A stretch of DNA of 64,000 nt from Phenylobacterium sp. (GTDB lineage: Bacteria > Pseudomonadota > Alphaproteobacteria > Caulobacterales > Caulobacteraceae): assembly GCA_017991675.1 (NCBI GenBank), contig JAGOQB010000003.1, forward strand, positions 62,001 to 126,000, written 5' to 3'. Below the pieces are notes generated by a model. The model did not search any database. It had not been told where the DNA came from and worked only from the letters and a program-made list of their open reading frames with translations. Of this stretch, positions 43,949 to 52,709 are shown piece after piece. The position numbers and the translations under genes are program-made. Within the stretch, counting starts at the first letter, position 1. Every line of letters starts with the position of its first letter.

Positions 43949-44764
43949 TCAGCCGGCGCGCGCGCCACGCATATAGGCCTGCGGGCTCACCCCCATCCCC
44001 AGCCGGAAGGCGTAGGCGAAGGCCGACGGCGAGCTGTAGCCCAGCTCCAGCGCGGCGCGCGTCACGTCCATGCCGCCGCCCAGCATCTCGACGGCCTTGA
44101 ACAGGCGCACCCGCCGCCGCCAGGACCGCAGGCTCGTCCCCACCTCGGCCTCGAAGCGTCGCGACAGCGTCCTGGAGGACATCCCCAGCTCCCGTCCCCA
44201 CGCCTCCGAGGACCGCGGGTCCGCGGGGTCGGCGTAGAGCGCTTCGCAAAGCCGGCCCAGCGCCTCGCTGCGCGGCCAGGGCAGCGCGATCGCGATCGGC
44301 GCCGCGCGCGCCAGTTGGTCGAGGATGAGCCCGGTGACCCGCCCGGCATAGCCGCCCTCTTCGACGCCCTCGGCCGCCTGCAGGTCGGCCGCTTCCAGGA
44401 TCAGCGCCTGCAGCAGCGGCGAGACCGCCAGCACGACCGGCTCGCGCGGCAGTTCGGCCGTGACCTCGGCGGCGATCCACAGGCTGCGGAACTCAGCGCC
44501 ATAGAGCGAGCCGACCCGGTGCGAGACCCCGGGCGGCAGCCACACGGCCTGCTTGGGTGAAATGACGAACGAGCGGCCGGGGATCGAGACCGTCAGCACG
44601 CCGGACACCGCGTGGACGACCTGGGCCCAGCCATGGGCGTGCTCCGGAAAGGCGCTTCGCGCAGGCAGGCTCTGGGCGCGGACGGTCATCGGGGCCGGGA
44701 CCTTGGCGTCCTGCGGCGCCGTCACCGTCGCCCACAGCGGTCCAGGTTGGCGGATATTCGACAC
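43949..44764 (-). CDS. AraC-family transcriptional regulator
   Basis: A regulator of about 271 residues with a cupin sensing domain (FPEHAHGWAQVVHAVSGVLT; ISPKQAVWLPPGVSHRVGSL) and the AraC DNA-binding domain (WGRELGMSSRTLSRRFEAEV; ALELGYSSPSAFAYAFRLGM). The GTG at 44764 is used; an ATG at 44689 (MTVRAQSLPARSAFP) would remove 25 residues and is also possible. It is divergent from the TTC38-like gene across a short gap of 54 bases. Confidence 0.87.
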   Translation of the reverse strand: MSNIRQPGPLWATVTAPQDAKVPAPMTVRAQSLPARSAFPEHAHGWAQVVHAVSGVLTVSIPGRSFVISPKQAVWLPPGVSHRVGSLYGAEFRSLWIAAEVTAELPREPVVLAVSPLLQALILEAADLQAAEGVEEGGYAGRVTGLILDQLARAAPIAIALPWPRSEALGRLCEALYADPADPRSSEAWGRELGMSSRTLSRRFEAEVGTSLRSWRRRVRLFKAVEMLGGGMDVTRAALELGYSSPSAFAYAFRLGMGVSPQAYMRGARAG

Positions 44765-44818
44765 ACTATGTCCGCTAGTCGAAGTCCGGCCAGACGCCAA
44801 GCCTGTAGTCTTCCGCCC

Positions 44819-46123
44819 ATGCACCTCGACACCCATGACCTGCCGCTTTCGACCACCTCCGCCGCGGCCGCCGAGCACTATCGCGAGGGCGTGCGCCTGA
44901 TCCTCGCCGCCTGGCCCGGCGCCGAGGCCGCGTTCGACGCGGCGATCGCCGCCGATCCGGACTTCGCCCTGGCCCGCGCCGGCCGCGCCCGCGCCTATGC
45001 GCTGAGCGCCCAGCCGCAACAGATGCGCGAGCAGGTCGCCGCCGCCCGCGCGCTGGTCGCCAAATCGGGAACCGAGCGGGAAAAGAGCCACGTCGAGGTC
45101 CTGGAGCTCGCCTTCACCGGCCGCTCGGCCGAGGCCTTGAGCGCCGCCCTCGCCCACGCCGATCGCTGGCCGCGCGACGTGCTGGTGCTGTCGATGCCGC
45201 TCGGCGCGTTCGGCCTGTTCGCGTTCTCTGGGATGGCCGACCACGACCAGGCCCGCGTCGACCTCTGCGCGCGCCACGCCGCCCACTTCGCCGACGACGA
45301 CTGGTGGTTCCTGACCAGCCACGGCTGGGCCCTGGCCGAGAACGGCGAGGTCGCCCGCGGCCGCGACATGATCGAACGCGCCCTGGCGCTGCGCAGCGCG
45401 AACGCCAACGCCGTCCACGCCCTGGCCCACGCCATGTTCGAGGGCGGCGACGGTCAGGCCGCCCAGGTCCTGATCGACGACTGGCTGCCGTCCTACGACC
45501 GCGCCGGGGTCTTGCACGGCCACCTCGCCTGGCACGCCGCCCTGGTCGCGCTCGAACAGGGCGACGCCGCCTCTGCGCTGCGGATCTACGAGGACCAGGT
45601 CCGCCCCGGCGTCTCCCAGGGCCTGCCGATCAATGTGGTCAGCGACGCCGCCTCATTCCTCTGGCGGCTCGACCTCTATGGCCACGGCGCGCCGCAAGCC
45701 GGCTGGGAGCAGGTCGCCGGCTATGCGCGCCAGGCCTTCCCGAAGCCCGGCCACGCCTTCGTCGACGCCCACCTGGCGCTGATCGAGGCCGCCACCGCCG
45801 GCCGCGAGGCCCTGGACCGGCGCATCGCGACGCTGGAGGCCGACCCGCGCGGGGTCGCCCTCGCCGAGGTGGTCCCGGCCATCGGCCGCGCGGCCCAGGC
45901 CTTCGCCGACGCCGACTACGCCGCCTGCGTGCGAACCCTGGAGCCGGTCGCCGGCGCCGTGGTGCGGATCGGCGGCAGCGGCGCCCAGCGCCAGGTGATC
46001 GAGGACACCCTGCTCGTGGCGCTGATGCGCGCCGGTGCAGCGGACAAGGCCCAGGCCCTGCTCGAGCGCCGGCTGCACCGCCGCCCCTCGCCGCGCGACA
46101 CCGCCTGGCTGGCGGCCCTCTAA
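44819..46123 (+). CDS. tetratricopeptide repeat protein, TTC38-like
   Basis: A 434-residue protein made of helical TPR-like repeats from end to end (for example [20 protein letters not shown] and [20 protein letters not shown]). Length and the segment [20 protein letters not shown] match the TTC38 family, whose function is not known. No signal peptide is seen, so it is probably cytoplasmic. The ATG at 44819 follows closely on the divergent AraC gene, its likely regulator. Its stop shares CTAA with the convergent GNAT gene. Confidence 0.83.
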   Translation: MHLDTHDLPLSTTSAAAAEHYREGVRLILAAWPGAEAAFDAAIAADPDFALARAGRARAYALSAQPQQMREQVAAARALVAKSGTEREKSHVEVLELAFTGRSAEALSAALAHADRWPRDVLVLSMPLGAFGLFAFSGMADHDQARVDLCARHAAHFADDDWWFLTSHGWALAENGEVARGRDMIERALALRSANANAVHALAHAMFEGGDGQAAQVLIDDWLPSYDRAGVLHGHLAWHAALVALEQGDAASALRIYEDQVRPGVSQGLPINVVSDAASFLWRLDLYGHGAPQAGWEQVAGYARQAFPKPGHAFVDAHLALIEAATAGREALDRRIATLEADPRGVALAEVVPAIGRAAQAFADADYAACVRTLEPVAGAVVRIGGSGAQRQVIEDTLLVALMRAGAADKAQALLERRLHRRPSPRDTAWLAAL

Positions 46124-46881
46124 GCCTCGGCCGTCAGCAGCCAGACCGGAAGATCGGCGACCACCTCGAAGCCGAGGCTCTCATAGAGCGGTCGTCCGGC
46201 CTCGGTGGCCCCCAGGTGGAACCGCGTCATGCCGCGGCGACGATAGTCGTCGATCACGTGACTCAGCAGGGCCCGGCCGGCGCCCTTGCGTTGATGCTCC
46301 GGCGGCGTGGCCATCAGCGAGATCGCGCCTGTGTCGCCCGTCGGCGTCACCGAGACCGTGCACATCGGACCTTCGTCGCCCCAGGCGACATAGGTCTCCA
46401 CGCCCGCGGTCGGCGTCATGCAGACGTCGATGCAGCGGGCGATGGCGTCACGCGGCGTGTCGAACGCCGAGGCGATGAGGTCGCCGGCGACCTGCACCAA
46501 CTCCGGTTCCAGCGCGCGGACGACCTTCATCGGGCCACCGGGCTGAACCGGCGTGTCTGCCCGCAGCACCATCAGCGGCGCCGCGCCGACCGGGGCGAAC
46601 CCCAGGCGCGTCGCGACCGGCGCCAGCGCGTCCGCCGCGCGCGGGCTCATGGTGGCCACCAGCGGCCGGCCGCGCGCCTGCGCCAGCGCCGCCGCCCGCA
46701 CCAGAAAGCCCTCGGCCTGCGGATCGTCGCCCAGGATCAGCCGGTTGAAGTCGGCCGCCGGCTCGTCGGTCAGGCCCAGCACGCAACGGCGGATCACGTG
46801 CAACTCGACGCCCGGCGCCGGGATCATCTGCGAGACGAGCGTGCGCACGCACAGCTCGATCAGCTCTTCGGTCTCGTCCAT
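46120..46881 (-). CDS. GNAT-family N-acetyltransferase
   Basis: A 253-residue protein. The C-terminal half is a clear acetyltransferase domain: [20 protein letters not shown], then [20 protein letters not shown] and [19 protein letters not shown]. The N-terminal half (to about residue 120) is helical and ends in a second, weaker GNAT-like segment ([20 protein letters not shown]), so it may be a tandem GNAT with one degenerate half. The acceptor is unknown. It lies upstream of nothing obvious and 24 bases after the DUF2200 gene stop region on the same strand. Confidence 0.84.
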   Translation of the reverse strand: MDETEELIELCVRTLVSQMIPAPGVELHVIRRCVLGLTDEPAADFNRLILGDDPQAEGFLVRAAALAQARGRPLVATMSPRAADALAPVATRLGFAPVGAAPLMVLRADTPVQPGGPMKVVRALEPELVQVAGDLIASAFDTPRDAIARCIDVCMTPTAGVETYVAWGDEGPMCTVSVTPTGDTGAISLMATPPEHQRKGAGRALLSHVIDDYRRRGMTRFHLGATEAGRPLYESLGFEVVADLPVWLLTAEA

Positions 46882-46905
46882 GGCTCCCCCCTCGCCGCGA
46901 CGCCC

Positions 46906-47250
46906 CTACTGGCGCAGGATCTTCTCCATCGCCTTCCCCTTGGCCAGTTCGTCGATCAGTTTGTCCAGATAGCGGATCTCGCGCATGGTCGGCTCCTGGA
47001 TGTCCTCGACCCGCACGCCGCAGACCACGCCCTTGATCAGCGCCCGCGCCGGGTTCATCGCCGGGGCCTGCGCGAAGAAGTCCTCGAAACTGGCCGCCAT
47101 CTTCTGATCCAGTTCGCCGGGCTCATAGCCGGTCAGCCAGCTGATGATCTCGTCGACCTGCGCCTTGCTGCGCCCCTTGCGCTCGGCCTTGGCGACATAG
47201 TGCGGATAGACGCTCGCCACGCTCGTCGAATAGATCCGATGCTCAGTCAT
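46906..47250 (-). CDS. DUF2200 family protein
   Basis: A 114-residue protein matching DUF2200 over its whole length: [20 protein letters not shown], then [16 protein letters not shown] and [20 protein letters not shown]. Function is unknown; family members are small cytoplasmic proteins. The ATG at 47250 lies 11 bases after the stop of the upstream glutathione transferase, so the two are probably cotranscribed, with the GNAT gene following. Confidence 0.88.
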   Translation of the reverse strand: MTEHRIYSTSVASVYPHYVAKAERKGRSKAQVDEIISWLTGYEPGELDQKMAASFEDFFAQAPAMNPARALIKGVVCGVRVEDIQEPTMREIRYLDKLIDELAKGKAMEKILRQ

Positions 47251-47261
47251 GGGCCGGGAGC

Positions 47262-47912
47262 CTATCGGCCCGACGCGGCGGTGAACACCGCCAACTGGGC
47301 CGCGAAAGCCCGCTGATAGGCCGGCCGCGCCTCAGCCCGGGCGATGTAGGCGCAGATGTTCGGTTGCGCCTCCAGCAGGCCCGATCCCGCCAACCGGCGC
47401 AGCACCGTCACCATCATCAGATCGCCGGCGCTGAACGCGCCGTCCAGCCACTCGGCCTCGCCCAGCCGCCGCGACAGCTCGCCCAGCCGCTGGCCGACCC
47501 GCGCGTCGAGCATCGGCAGCCGCGCCTCGAACCAGGGCTTGTCGCGCTCCACGATCGTCGCCATCGAACGCTCGACGATCGGCGGCTCCACCGTGCTCAG
47601 CGCGGCGAACATCCAGGCGACCGCGCGGGCCCGGGCGTCCGGATCCGGCGGCAGCAGCCCCGCATGGCGTTCGGCGATGTGCAGCACGATGGCCCCGGAT
47701 TCGAACAGGACCAGGCCGCCTTCCTCATAGGTCGGGATCTGTCCGAACGGATGCAGCGCCAGATGCGCCGGCGCCTTCAGCGCCGCGAACGACGCCAGCC
47801 GGACCTCATAGGGTTGGCCGACTTCCTCCAGCGCCCAGCGGACCCGCATGTCGCGCGCCAGGCCGCGGCCGCGGTCGGGGGAACTTTCGAAGGCGGTGAT
47901 GGTCACGGTCAT
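47262..47912 (-). CDS. glutathione S-transferase family protein
   Basis: A 216-residue protein with an N-terminal thioredoxin-like domain ([40 protein letters not shown], which holds the glutathione-binding E-S pair) and a C-terminal helical domain with the N-capping motif [15 protein letters not shown]. It conjugates glutathione to electrophiles or acts as a related peroxidase. The ATG at 47912 is preceded by AGGAGG. It is divergent from the GFA-type gene with a 147-base gap. Confidence 0.9.
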   Translation of the reverse strand: MTVTITAFESSPDRGRGLARDMRVRWALEEVGQPYEVRLASFAALKAPAHLALHPFGQIPTYEEGGLVLFESGAIVLHIAERHAGLLPPDPDARARAVAWMFAALSTVEPPIVERSMATIVERDKPWFEARLPMLDARVGQRLGELSRRLGEAEWLDGAFSAGDLMMVTVLRRLAGSGLLEAQPNICAYIARAEARPAYQRAFAAQLAVFTAASGR

Positions 47913-48059
47913 GTCGTCCTCCTGGCTCTCCCAAGAACGAACCACCGGCCGATCTTCCGACACTCGCCCCGATTTTTCTCTGGCGGCCGACCGGCCGTTG
48001 CAGGGCGCCTGGCCGAGCGTCACTGTGAGCTGTCCAGCTTAAGTCGGAGAAGCGCGCCC

Positions 48060-48461
48060 ATGTTGACCGGATCCTGCCTGTGCGGCCGTGTGGCCTACGA
48101 GGCCGACGCCGAGATCGACGGCGTCATCCACTGCCACTGCGAGACCTGCCGCAAGGCCCACGGCGCGGCGTTCTCCAGCCTCGCCGCGGTCCCACGAGAG
48201 CGGTTCCGGTGGCTCAGGGGCGATGCGGTCCGCAAGTCGTTCGAGTCCTCGCCCGGCAAGCTGCGGCACTTCTGTTCCGAGTGCGGCTCCCAGATCGCGG
48301 CCGAGCGCGTCGGTCGCCCGACGGTCATGCTGCGGCTGGGTTGCCTCGACACCCCGATCGAGGCGGGACGCCAGTGGCACATCTGGCGATCGGACGGCGC
48401 GACCTGGTACGATCCCGCCGTCGCGGTTCCGGAGCTGCCCGAGGGCTTTCCGCCGGCCTAG
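48060..48461 (+). CDS. GFA-family (Gfa-like) zinc protein
   Basis: A 133-residue protein of the glutathione-dependent formaldehyde-activating family. The zinc-binding cysteines are SCLCGRVAY, HCHCETCRKAHGA and FCSECGSQI. Family members bind two zinc ions; a true formaldehyde activity has been shown for few. The ATG at 48060 has GGAGA upstream. The stop shares CTAG with the convergent CYTH-like gene. Confidence 0.88.
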   Translation: MLTGSCLCGRVAYEADAEIDGVIHCHCETCRKAHGAAFSSLAAVPRERFRWLRGDAVRKSFESSPGKLRHFCSECGSQIAAERVGRPTVMLRLGCLDTPIEAGRQWHIWRSDGATWYDPAVAVPELPEGFPPA

Positions 48462-49000
48462 AGCGCCTCCAGTCGCCGCCGCAGCTCGTCCGCCGACGCC
48501 CGCGACAGGGCGCCGCCGGTGAAGAACGGGTCGGTCGTGACCTCGTGGGAAACCCACGGCGGCAAGTCGATCCGCGCGACCTCCTCGACGGTGTCGGCCT
48601 CCACCTCGCTCAGGATCAGTCCGGACAACTCGTCTTCGAACACGTCGATGCTGAACGTCGCCCACGGCATGCTGTAGCGCCGCTTGCGCACCGCCGCGCC
48701 CGGCAGGGCGGCCAGCACGGCGTGCTCCTGCGCTGAAAGATAGAGGTTCACGATCGGCCCGCGCAGCGCCTCGGCCGAGGGGTACTTCTTGCAGAGCTTG
48801 TATTCGGCGGGCCGCCCGTCCGCATGGGTGATCGCCCGCAACCGCATCCGGGTGCCCGCCAGGTAGACGTCCTCGATGACCCGCATGCGCGCCCCCGACA
48901 GATCCGGGCAGCGCGCGACCAGGAACCTGCGCTCGATCTCCAAGGCCGCATACTTCGGAATTTCCACGCCCACCCCCACGTCTGTCGCGGCAAAGAGCAT
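48458..49000 (-). CDS. CYTH-domain protein (triphosphatase-like), variant motif
   Basis: A 180-residue protein of the CYTH/triphosphate tunnel fold. The N-terminal signature reads EIERRFLV where most members have EIERKFLV, so the usual Lys is Arg. It continues with strands RMRLRAITHADGRPAEYKLC and VRKRRYSMPW and ends with LSEVEADTVEEVARIDLPPW, matching the fold's charged tunnel. Family enzymes split inorganic triphosphate or make cyclic AMP. The ATG at 49000 gives a 20-residue lead before the signature; a later start is possible. Confidence 0.8.
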   Translation of the reverse strand: MLFAATDVGVGVEIPKYAALEIERRFLVARCPDLSGARMRVIEDVYLAGTRMRLRAITHADGRPAEYKLCKKYPSAEALRGPIVNLYLSAQEHAVLAALPGAAVRKRRYSMPWATFSIDVFEDELSGLILSEVEADTVEEVARIDLPPWVSHEVTTDPFFTGGALSRASADELRRRLEAL

Positions 49001-49100
49001 GCGTAACCGGCGAAGCTTGCGACTGCATCACCGAATACCTCTCGGCACGCCTTCTCGCCTTCCCCCGCGCGATAGGGCACGAAGCGCCCGATGAAGCGCC

Positions 49101-49200
49101 TCGCCTTTCTCGCCGGGGATCGGCGTGGCCCTGTTCGGCGACCAGCTAACCCTGGCGCTCGCCGGCGGCGGCCTGCTGATCGTCGCCGGCCGCCAGCGCC
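49101..49200 (+). pseudogene. possible remnant of an EamA/DMT transporter C-terminus
   Basis: Within the 249-base gap 49001-49249, one plus-strand frame reads SPGIGVALFGDQLTLALAGG and then GLLIVAGRQRP, which looks like the last membrane helix and tail of an EamA-type drug/metabolite transporter. There is no start or upstream part. It is a guess from a short match; the rest of the gap holds nothing recognisable. Confidence 0.3.
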
Positions 49201-49249
49201 CTCCGGCGCGCGGCCGCGGGAAGATCGATGTGATCCATGGCCCCGCAGC

Positions 49250-49939
49250 CTATCCCGCGGCGGCCGCCGCACCCAGCCAGGCGAACTGCGCGGCCAGCCG
49301 CTCGGTGGCGCGCTCGCGATACCACTGGCCGTGCGCGAACACCGCCCGTCGCGGTCTCCAAGCCAGAAGCTGGCGGGCCGCCGCCTGCGCCACGGCCCGG
49401 TCGCGCATGGCCAGGCGATAGAGCCGCGAGACCCCGCCCTCTGGCCCGGCGATCCCGTCAGCCCGCGCGATCAGGCGGCCCAGCAGGCTCTGCCCTTCGT
49501 CCGGCAGATTGATGATCAGGTCGGTCAGGATCGCGGTCTGCGACGCGCGATGAAAGAACACCGCCTCGCCACCGGGAAACAGGGCCTGATCGATCTGCCC
49601 GGCCCAGGCGGAGTCGGCGCGGAGCTCGGCGTCGAAGGCGATGTCGCGGCGCTTGGCCGCCAGGCCAGGCGCGCCGTGAACGGCCGCGGCCGGATAGCGG
49701 ACTATCCATTGCGCCAGGAACAGGTGATGTTCGAGATTGGGCGCGACCAGGGCGCGAACCGGCCCCAGCGCGTCGACCGCTCGCGCCAGGTCTTCGTCGA
49801 GGACGACCGGCGAATGCACCCAAAGGCCGCCGCAGGCCAGGCGCGCCAATGTCGCCCGCGTCGTCAGCTTCAGCCCGTAAAATCCGATCTGCGGCCCTTC
49901 GGCGATCCAGATGTCGTCTCCGACGCGCTCCAACCTCAC
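49250..49939 (-). CDS. DUF4336 family protein (metallo-beta-lactamase-like)
   Basis: A 229-residue protein matching DUF4336: DDIWIAEGPQIGFYGLKLTT at the start, then GGLWVHSPVVLDEDLARAVD and ALVAPNLEHHLFLAQWIVRY. These proteins resemble metallo-beta-lactamases with an altered metal site (here NLEHH). The activity is unknown. The start is a GTG overlapping the stop of the DUF1905 gene as GTGA, so the two form an operon. Confidence 0.84.
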   Translation of the reverse strand: MRLERVGDDIWIAEGPQIGFYGLKLTTRATLARLACGGLWVHSPVVLDEDLARAVDALGPVRALVAPNLEHHLFLAQWIVRYPAAAVHGAPGLAAKRRDIAFDAELRADSAWAGQIDQALFPGGEAVFFHRASQTAILTDLIINLPDEGQSLLGRLIARADGIAGPEGGVSRLYRLAMRDRAVAQAAARQLLAWRPRRAVFAHGQWYRERATERLAAQFAWLGAAAAAG

Positions 49940-50226
49940 AGCACCAGCTCCACGGCGACATCGACCGTGTCGCCCGCGCTCAGCTTCTCCCGGCGCCGCA
50001 CGTCGGCCTTCACCGGCAGCAGGAACGCGCCCGAGCTGCTGTCGGGGAACAGCGACGTGCTCCAGCTCGCCTTGCCGATAGACGCGCGCACCCGCACCGA
50101 TCCCCACGGCGAGGCGCCCGGCGCCATCGCCTTTAGCCCCGCGGTCAGCTCGGCCGGCAGGGTGAGAAAATGCCAAGCCGCCTTGCCGGCGTAGAGCCAC
50201 AGTTCACACCTGGCCTCGTAGCGCAC
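49936..50226 (-). CDS. DUF1905 domain protein
   Basis: A 96-residue protein with a beta-barrel-like pattern matching DUF1905: ELWLYAGKAAWHFLTLPAEL, WGSVRVRASIGKASWSTSLF and AFLLPVKADVRRREKLSAGD. Function is unknown. It starts with a GTG, 57 bases from the divergent MerR gene, and is translationally coupled to DUF4336. Confidence 0.84.
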   Translation of the reverse strand: MRYEARCELWLYAGKAAWHFLTLPAELTAGLKAMAPGASPWGSVRVRASIGKASWSTSLFPDSSSGAFLLPVKADVRRREKLSAGDTVDVAVELVL

Positions 50227-50246
50227 GATAGTCTCCCCAGGCCCGC

Positions 50247-50277
50247 TTGACCCTCCATCTGGTGGAGCCGCTAGGCC
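50247..50277 (+). promoter_or_regulatory. MerR-type promoter with 19-base spacer
   Basis: TTGACC (50247-50252) and TAGGCC (50272-50277) are separated by exactly 19 bases, within which lies the dyad CTCCA-N5-TGGAG (50253-50267). This is the known arrangement for MerR-activated promoters. Transcription would begin at or near the A of the MerR start codon at 50284, which suggests a leaderless message and autoregulation. Confidence 0.6.
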
Positions 50278-50283
50278 GTCCTC

Positions 50284-51219
50284 ATGAGCGATGAAATGTA
50301 CACGATCGGCGAGATCTCAAGACTGTGCGGCCAGCCGGTCCGGCGCATCCGGTTCTATTCGGATCACGGCCTGCTGCCGCCAGCCGCGCGGACGGACGCC
50401 GGCTACCGCGTCTACTCCGCCGCCGACGTGGCCCGTCTGGACCTGATCGCCGCCCTCCGGGGCGCCGGCGTGTCCATGGCGAACATCCGCAAGATCCTGT
50501 CGCAGCGCCTATCCCTCGCCGATGTGCTGCGGCTGCGTCTGGAGGCGCTGGAGGCCGAGATCACCTCCCGTCGCCGCGTCGCTTCAGTCCTGCGCGCCAC
50601 CTTGCGCCAGGGCGCCCCCGATGAAGCAGCCTTAAGGAGACTTTGGACCGTGACCACCCTTTCCAACGCCCAGTTCCGCGCCGAACTTGAACGCTTCTAC
50701 GACCGCGTCGCGGCCGGATCGCAGATGGACGACGCCTGGCGCGCCCAGGCCATCGAGGCGGCGACGCCCGTCCTGCCCGACGAACCCACCCCGGCTCAGA
50801 TCGACGCCTGGGTCGAGCTCTCGGCGATGATCACCGACGAGACCTTCATCCGCCAGATGCAGGACGAGACCCGCGACATGTGGACCGGCGACTTCGATCC
50901 GGCCGCCTACGCCCAGGCCGCCAACGCCGTCCTCGCCAAGGCGCGCGAGGCCATGGACCGCGGCCTTGCGCCCGCCTCGCCGGAGGGCGCGGCCATCGCA
51001 CGGGCCTGGCTCGAGGCTTCGGCCCGCGCCATGAACCGCGCCCCGGACGCGGCCTTCCTGACGTGGCACCTCGACCAGTACCGCAAGCACCACGACCGCT
51101 CGTCCCGCTACTTCGAGCTGGTCTCGGTCCTGAAGGGCGACTCCCCGGCCGACTCGATCGCCGATGAATGGCGCTGGATCACCCAGGCCATGGGACCGAT
51201 CCTGACCAAGGCCTCGTAG
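50284..51219 (+). CDS. MerR-family transcriptional regulator
   Basis: A 311-residue regulator. The N-terminal winged HTH is YTIGEISRLCGQPVRRIRFY followed by SDHGLLPPAARTDAGYRVYS, then a helical coiled dimer region. The remaining 190 residues are a long helical effector domain, larger than in metal-sensing MerR proteins and more like the multidrug or TipA-type architecture. No metal-binding Cys pattern is seen. It is divergent from DUF1905/DUF4336. Confidence 0.9.
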   Translation: MSDEMYTIGEISRLCGQPVRRIRFYSDHGLLPPAARTDAGYRVYSAADVARLDLIAALRGAGVSMANIRKILSQRLSLADVLRLRLEALEAEITSRRRVASVLRATLRQGAPDEAALRRLWTVTTLSNAQFRAELERFYDRVAAGSQMDDAWRAQAIEAATPVLPDEPTPAQIDAWVELSAMITDETFIRQMQDETRDMWTGDFDPAAYAQAANAVLAKAREAMDRGLAPASPEGAAIARAWLEASARAMNRAPDAAFLTWHLDQYRKHHDRSSRYFELVSVLKGDSPADSIADEWRWITQAMGPILTKAS

Positions 51220-51225
51220 GCGCGC

Positions 51226-51254
51226 GGCGTCCTGCGCCCCCGGCGCGGGACGCC
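51226..51254. terminator. hairpin between convergent MerR and TSUP genes
   Basis: A 13-bp stem (51226-51238 with 51242-51254, one G-T pair) with a CCC loop, no T run. It lies between two convergent stop codons. Confidence 0.5.
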
Positions 51255-51259
51255 GCCCT

Positions 51260-52051
51260 CTACCCCAGCCCGGCGATCAGCACCCGCAGCGGGTTGGCCG
51301 GATCGGCCAGCAGCTTGGCGGTCATGGCCAGCGAGATCGCCACCAGCAGCGGCCGGATCAGCCGCGGCCCCCAGCGCATCGCCGCGCGCGAGCCCAGCCG
51401 CCCGCCGATGAACTGGCCGACCGCCATCGCTCCGCCCAGCGCCCACAGCACGTGGCCGCCCAGCCCCAGCACCACCACCGAGACCAGGTTGCTGGTCAGG
51501 TTCAGCGCCTTGGTGTGCGCCGTCGCCCGCACCAGCCCCATGCCCAGCAGCGTCACCAGGCTGAGCGTGTAGAACGACCCCGCTCCCGGGCCGAAAAAGC
51601 CGTCGTAAAATCCGATGCCGCCGGCGACCAGGCCATAGGCCAACGGCCCCAGCCGGGCGTGCTGGTCCTGCGCGCCGATCTTCGGGCCGAGCAGGAAATA
51701 GAGCGCGATGGCGACCAGCATCACCGGCAGCAGCAGCATCAGCCAGCGGGTGTCGACCACCATCACCGCCAAGCCGCCCGCCACCGCGCCGACCAGCACC
51801 ATGACCAGCGCGACCCTGATGGCCCGCAGCTCGATGTGGCCGGCCCGCCAGAAGGTCCAGGTCGCCGAGGCGGTGCCGACGCTGCTCTGCACCTTGTTGG
51901 TGGCGATGGCCGAGACCGGGTCGACCCCGGCCGCCAGCAGCGCCGGCACGGTGATCAGCCCGCCGCCGCCGGCGATCGCATCGACGAACCCCGCCGCCAG
52001 CGCCGCGACGCAGAGCAGCGCCACGGCCTGCGGCCCCAACTCAGCAAACAA
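51260..52051 (-). CDS. TSUP family (TauE/SafE) membrane transporter
   Basis: A 263-residue membrane protein with about eight segments. AGFVDAIAGGGGLITVPALL and the second repeat GFYDGFFGPGAGSFYTLSLV are the two family halves, and ATNKVQSSVGTASATWTFWR is typical of the YfcA branch. Members export sulfur-containing organic anions or related compounds. The ATG at 52051 is supported by the family start. The 200-base gap upstream contains two repeat elements. Confidence 0.9.
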   Translation of the reverse strand: MFAELGPQAVALLCVAALAAGFVDAIAGGGGLITVPALLAAGVDPVSAIATNKVQSSVGTASATWTFWRAGHIELRAIRVALVMVLVGAVAGGLAVMVVDTRWLMLLLPVMLVAIALYFLLGPKIGAQDQHARLGPLAYGLVAGGIGFYDGFFGPGAGSFYTLSLVTLLGMGLVRATAHTKALNLTSNLVSVVVLGLGGHVLWALGGAMAVGQFIGGRLGSRAAMRWGPRLIRPLLVAISLAMTAKLLADPANPLRVLIAGLG

Positions 52052-52125
52052 TCCGGCCCCTCCGAGAGGCCGCTGCTATAGGCCCGCGTGGCCGCCAGGG
52101 CCAGGGCCCGGACGCATCCCCAATC

Positions 52126-52161
52126 TGTCATCCGGGTTTGCGCCGCAAGAGCGGGATGACA
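52126..52161. repeat. short family B-like inverted repeat
   Basis: TGTCATCCGG and a GCGGGATGACA arm flank about 15 bases, as in the ends of the family B elements. Confidence 0.55.
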
Positions 52162-52171
52162 CCCGAAAGAT

Positions 52172-52249
52172 GCTCCCCCGCTGGGGGAGCTGTCAGCGAA
52201 GCTGACTGAGGGGGACTTCGGCCCAGACTGGGAGCGGCCCCCCTCCGTC
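52172..52249. repeat. dispersed palindromic repeat family A, copy 4 (truncated)
   Basis: It starts exactly like the other family A copies (CTCCCCC/GGGGGAG, then TCAGC/GCTGA, then GAGGGGGACTTCGG, then CCCCCCTCCGTC) but lacks the final CCTCCCCC/GGGGGAGG hairpin. It stops at the TAG of the VOC gene. Confidence 0.75.
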
Positions 52250-52251
52250 GC

Positions 52252-52626
52252 CTACATCCGGTGCAGGGCGCAGAGCTTGTTGCCGTCCGGATCGCGCAGA
52301 TAGGCCAGGTAGAGCTTGCCCGTGGTCCCGGCGCGCACGCCCGGCGGTTCCTCGATGCTGCTCCCGCCGGCGGCCACGCCCGCCGCGTGCCAGGCGTCGG
52401 CCTGCTCGGCGCTGGCGCAGTTGAAGCCGACCGTGCTGCCGTTGCCGATGGTGGCCGCCTCGCCGTCGATCGGCAGCGACACCGCGAACACGCCGGTCGG
52501 GGTCATGTAGAACACCCGGTGGCCGTCGACGAAGCCGGGCGACACGCCCAGCGCGCCCAGCAGCTGGTCATAGAAACCCTTGGCGCGGTCCAGGTCGTTG
52601 GTGCCGACCATCACATGCGAAAACAT
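52252..52626 (-). CDS. VOC-family (glyoxalase/bleomycin-resistance-like) protein
   Basis: A 124-residue protein of the vicinal oxygen chelate fold. The metal-ligand strands begin SHVMVGTNDLDRAKGFYDQL and end LAYLRDPDGNKLCALHR. The family includes glyoxalases, resistance proteins and dioxygenases, and this short single-domain form cannot be assigned further. The ATG at 52626 has GGGGAG upstream. Its last codons adjoin the truncated family A repeat. Confidence 0.87.
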   Translation of the reverse strand: MFSHVMVGTNDLDRAKGFYDQLLGALGVSPGFVDGHRVFYMTPTGVFAVSLPIDGEAATIGNGSTVGFNCASAEQADAWHAAGVAAGGSSIEEPPGVRAGTTGKLYLAYLRDPDGNKLCALHRM

Positions 52627-52709
52627 CTGGCGTTCTCCCCTTCTCGATTCCGGCTCGCGGCCGGCGGCGGACGCTATCACTACGGCCGCCGCAATGAGAA
52701 GGCCGCCGC

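Noticed and set aside
48748-49272. Minus-strand open frame of 174 codons overlapping the CYTH gene
   Set aside because: It is in a different frame from the CYTH protein, and its translation is mostly Arg-rich shadow sequence.
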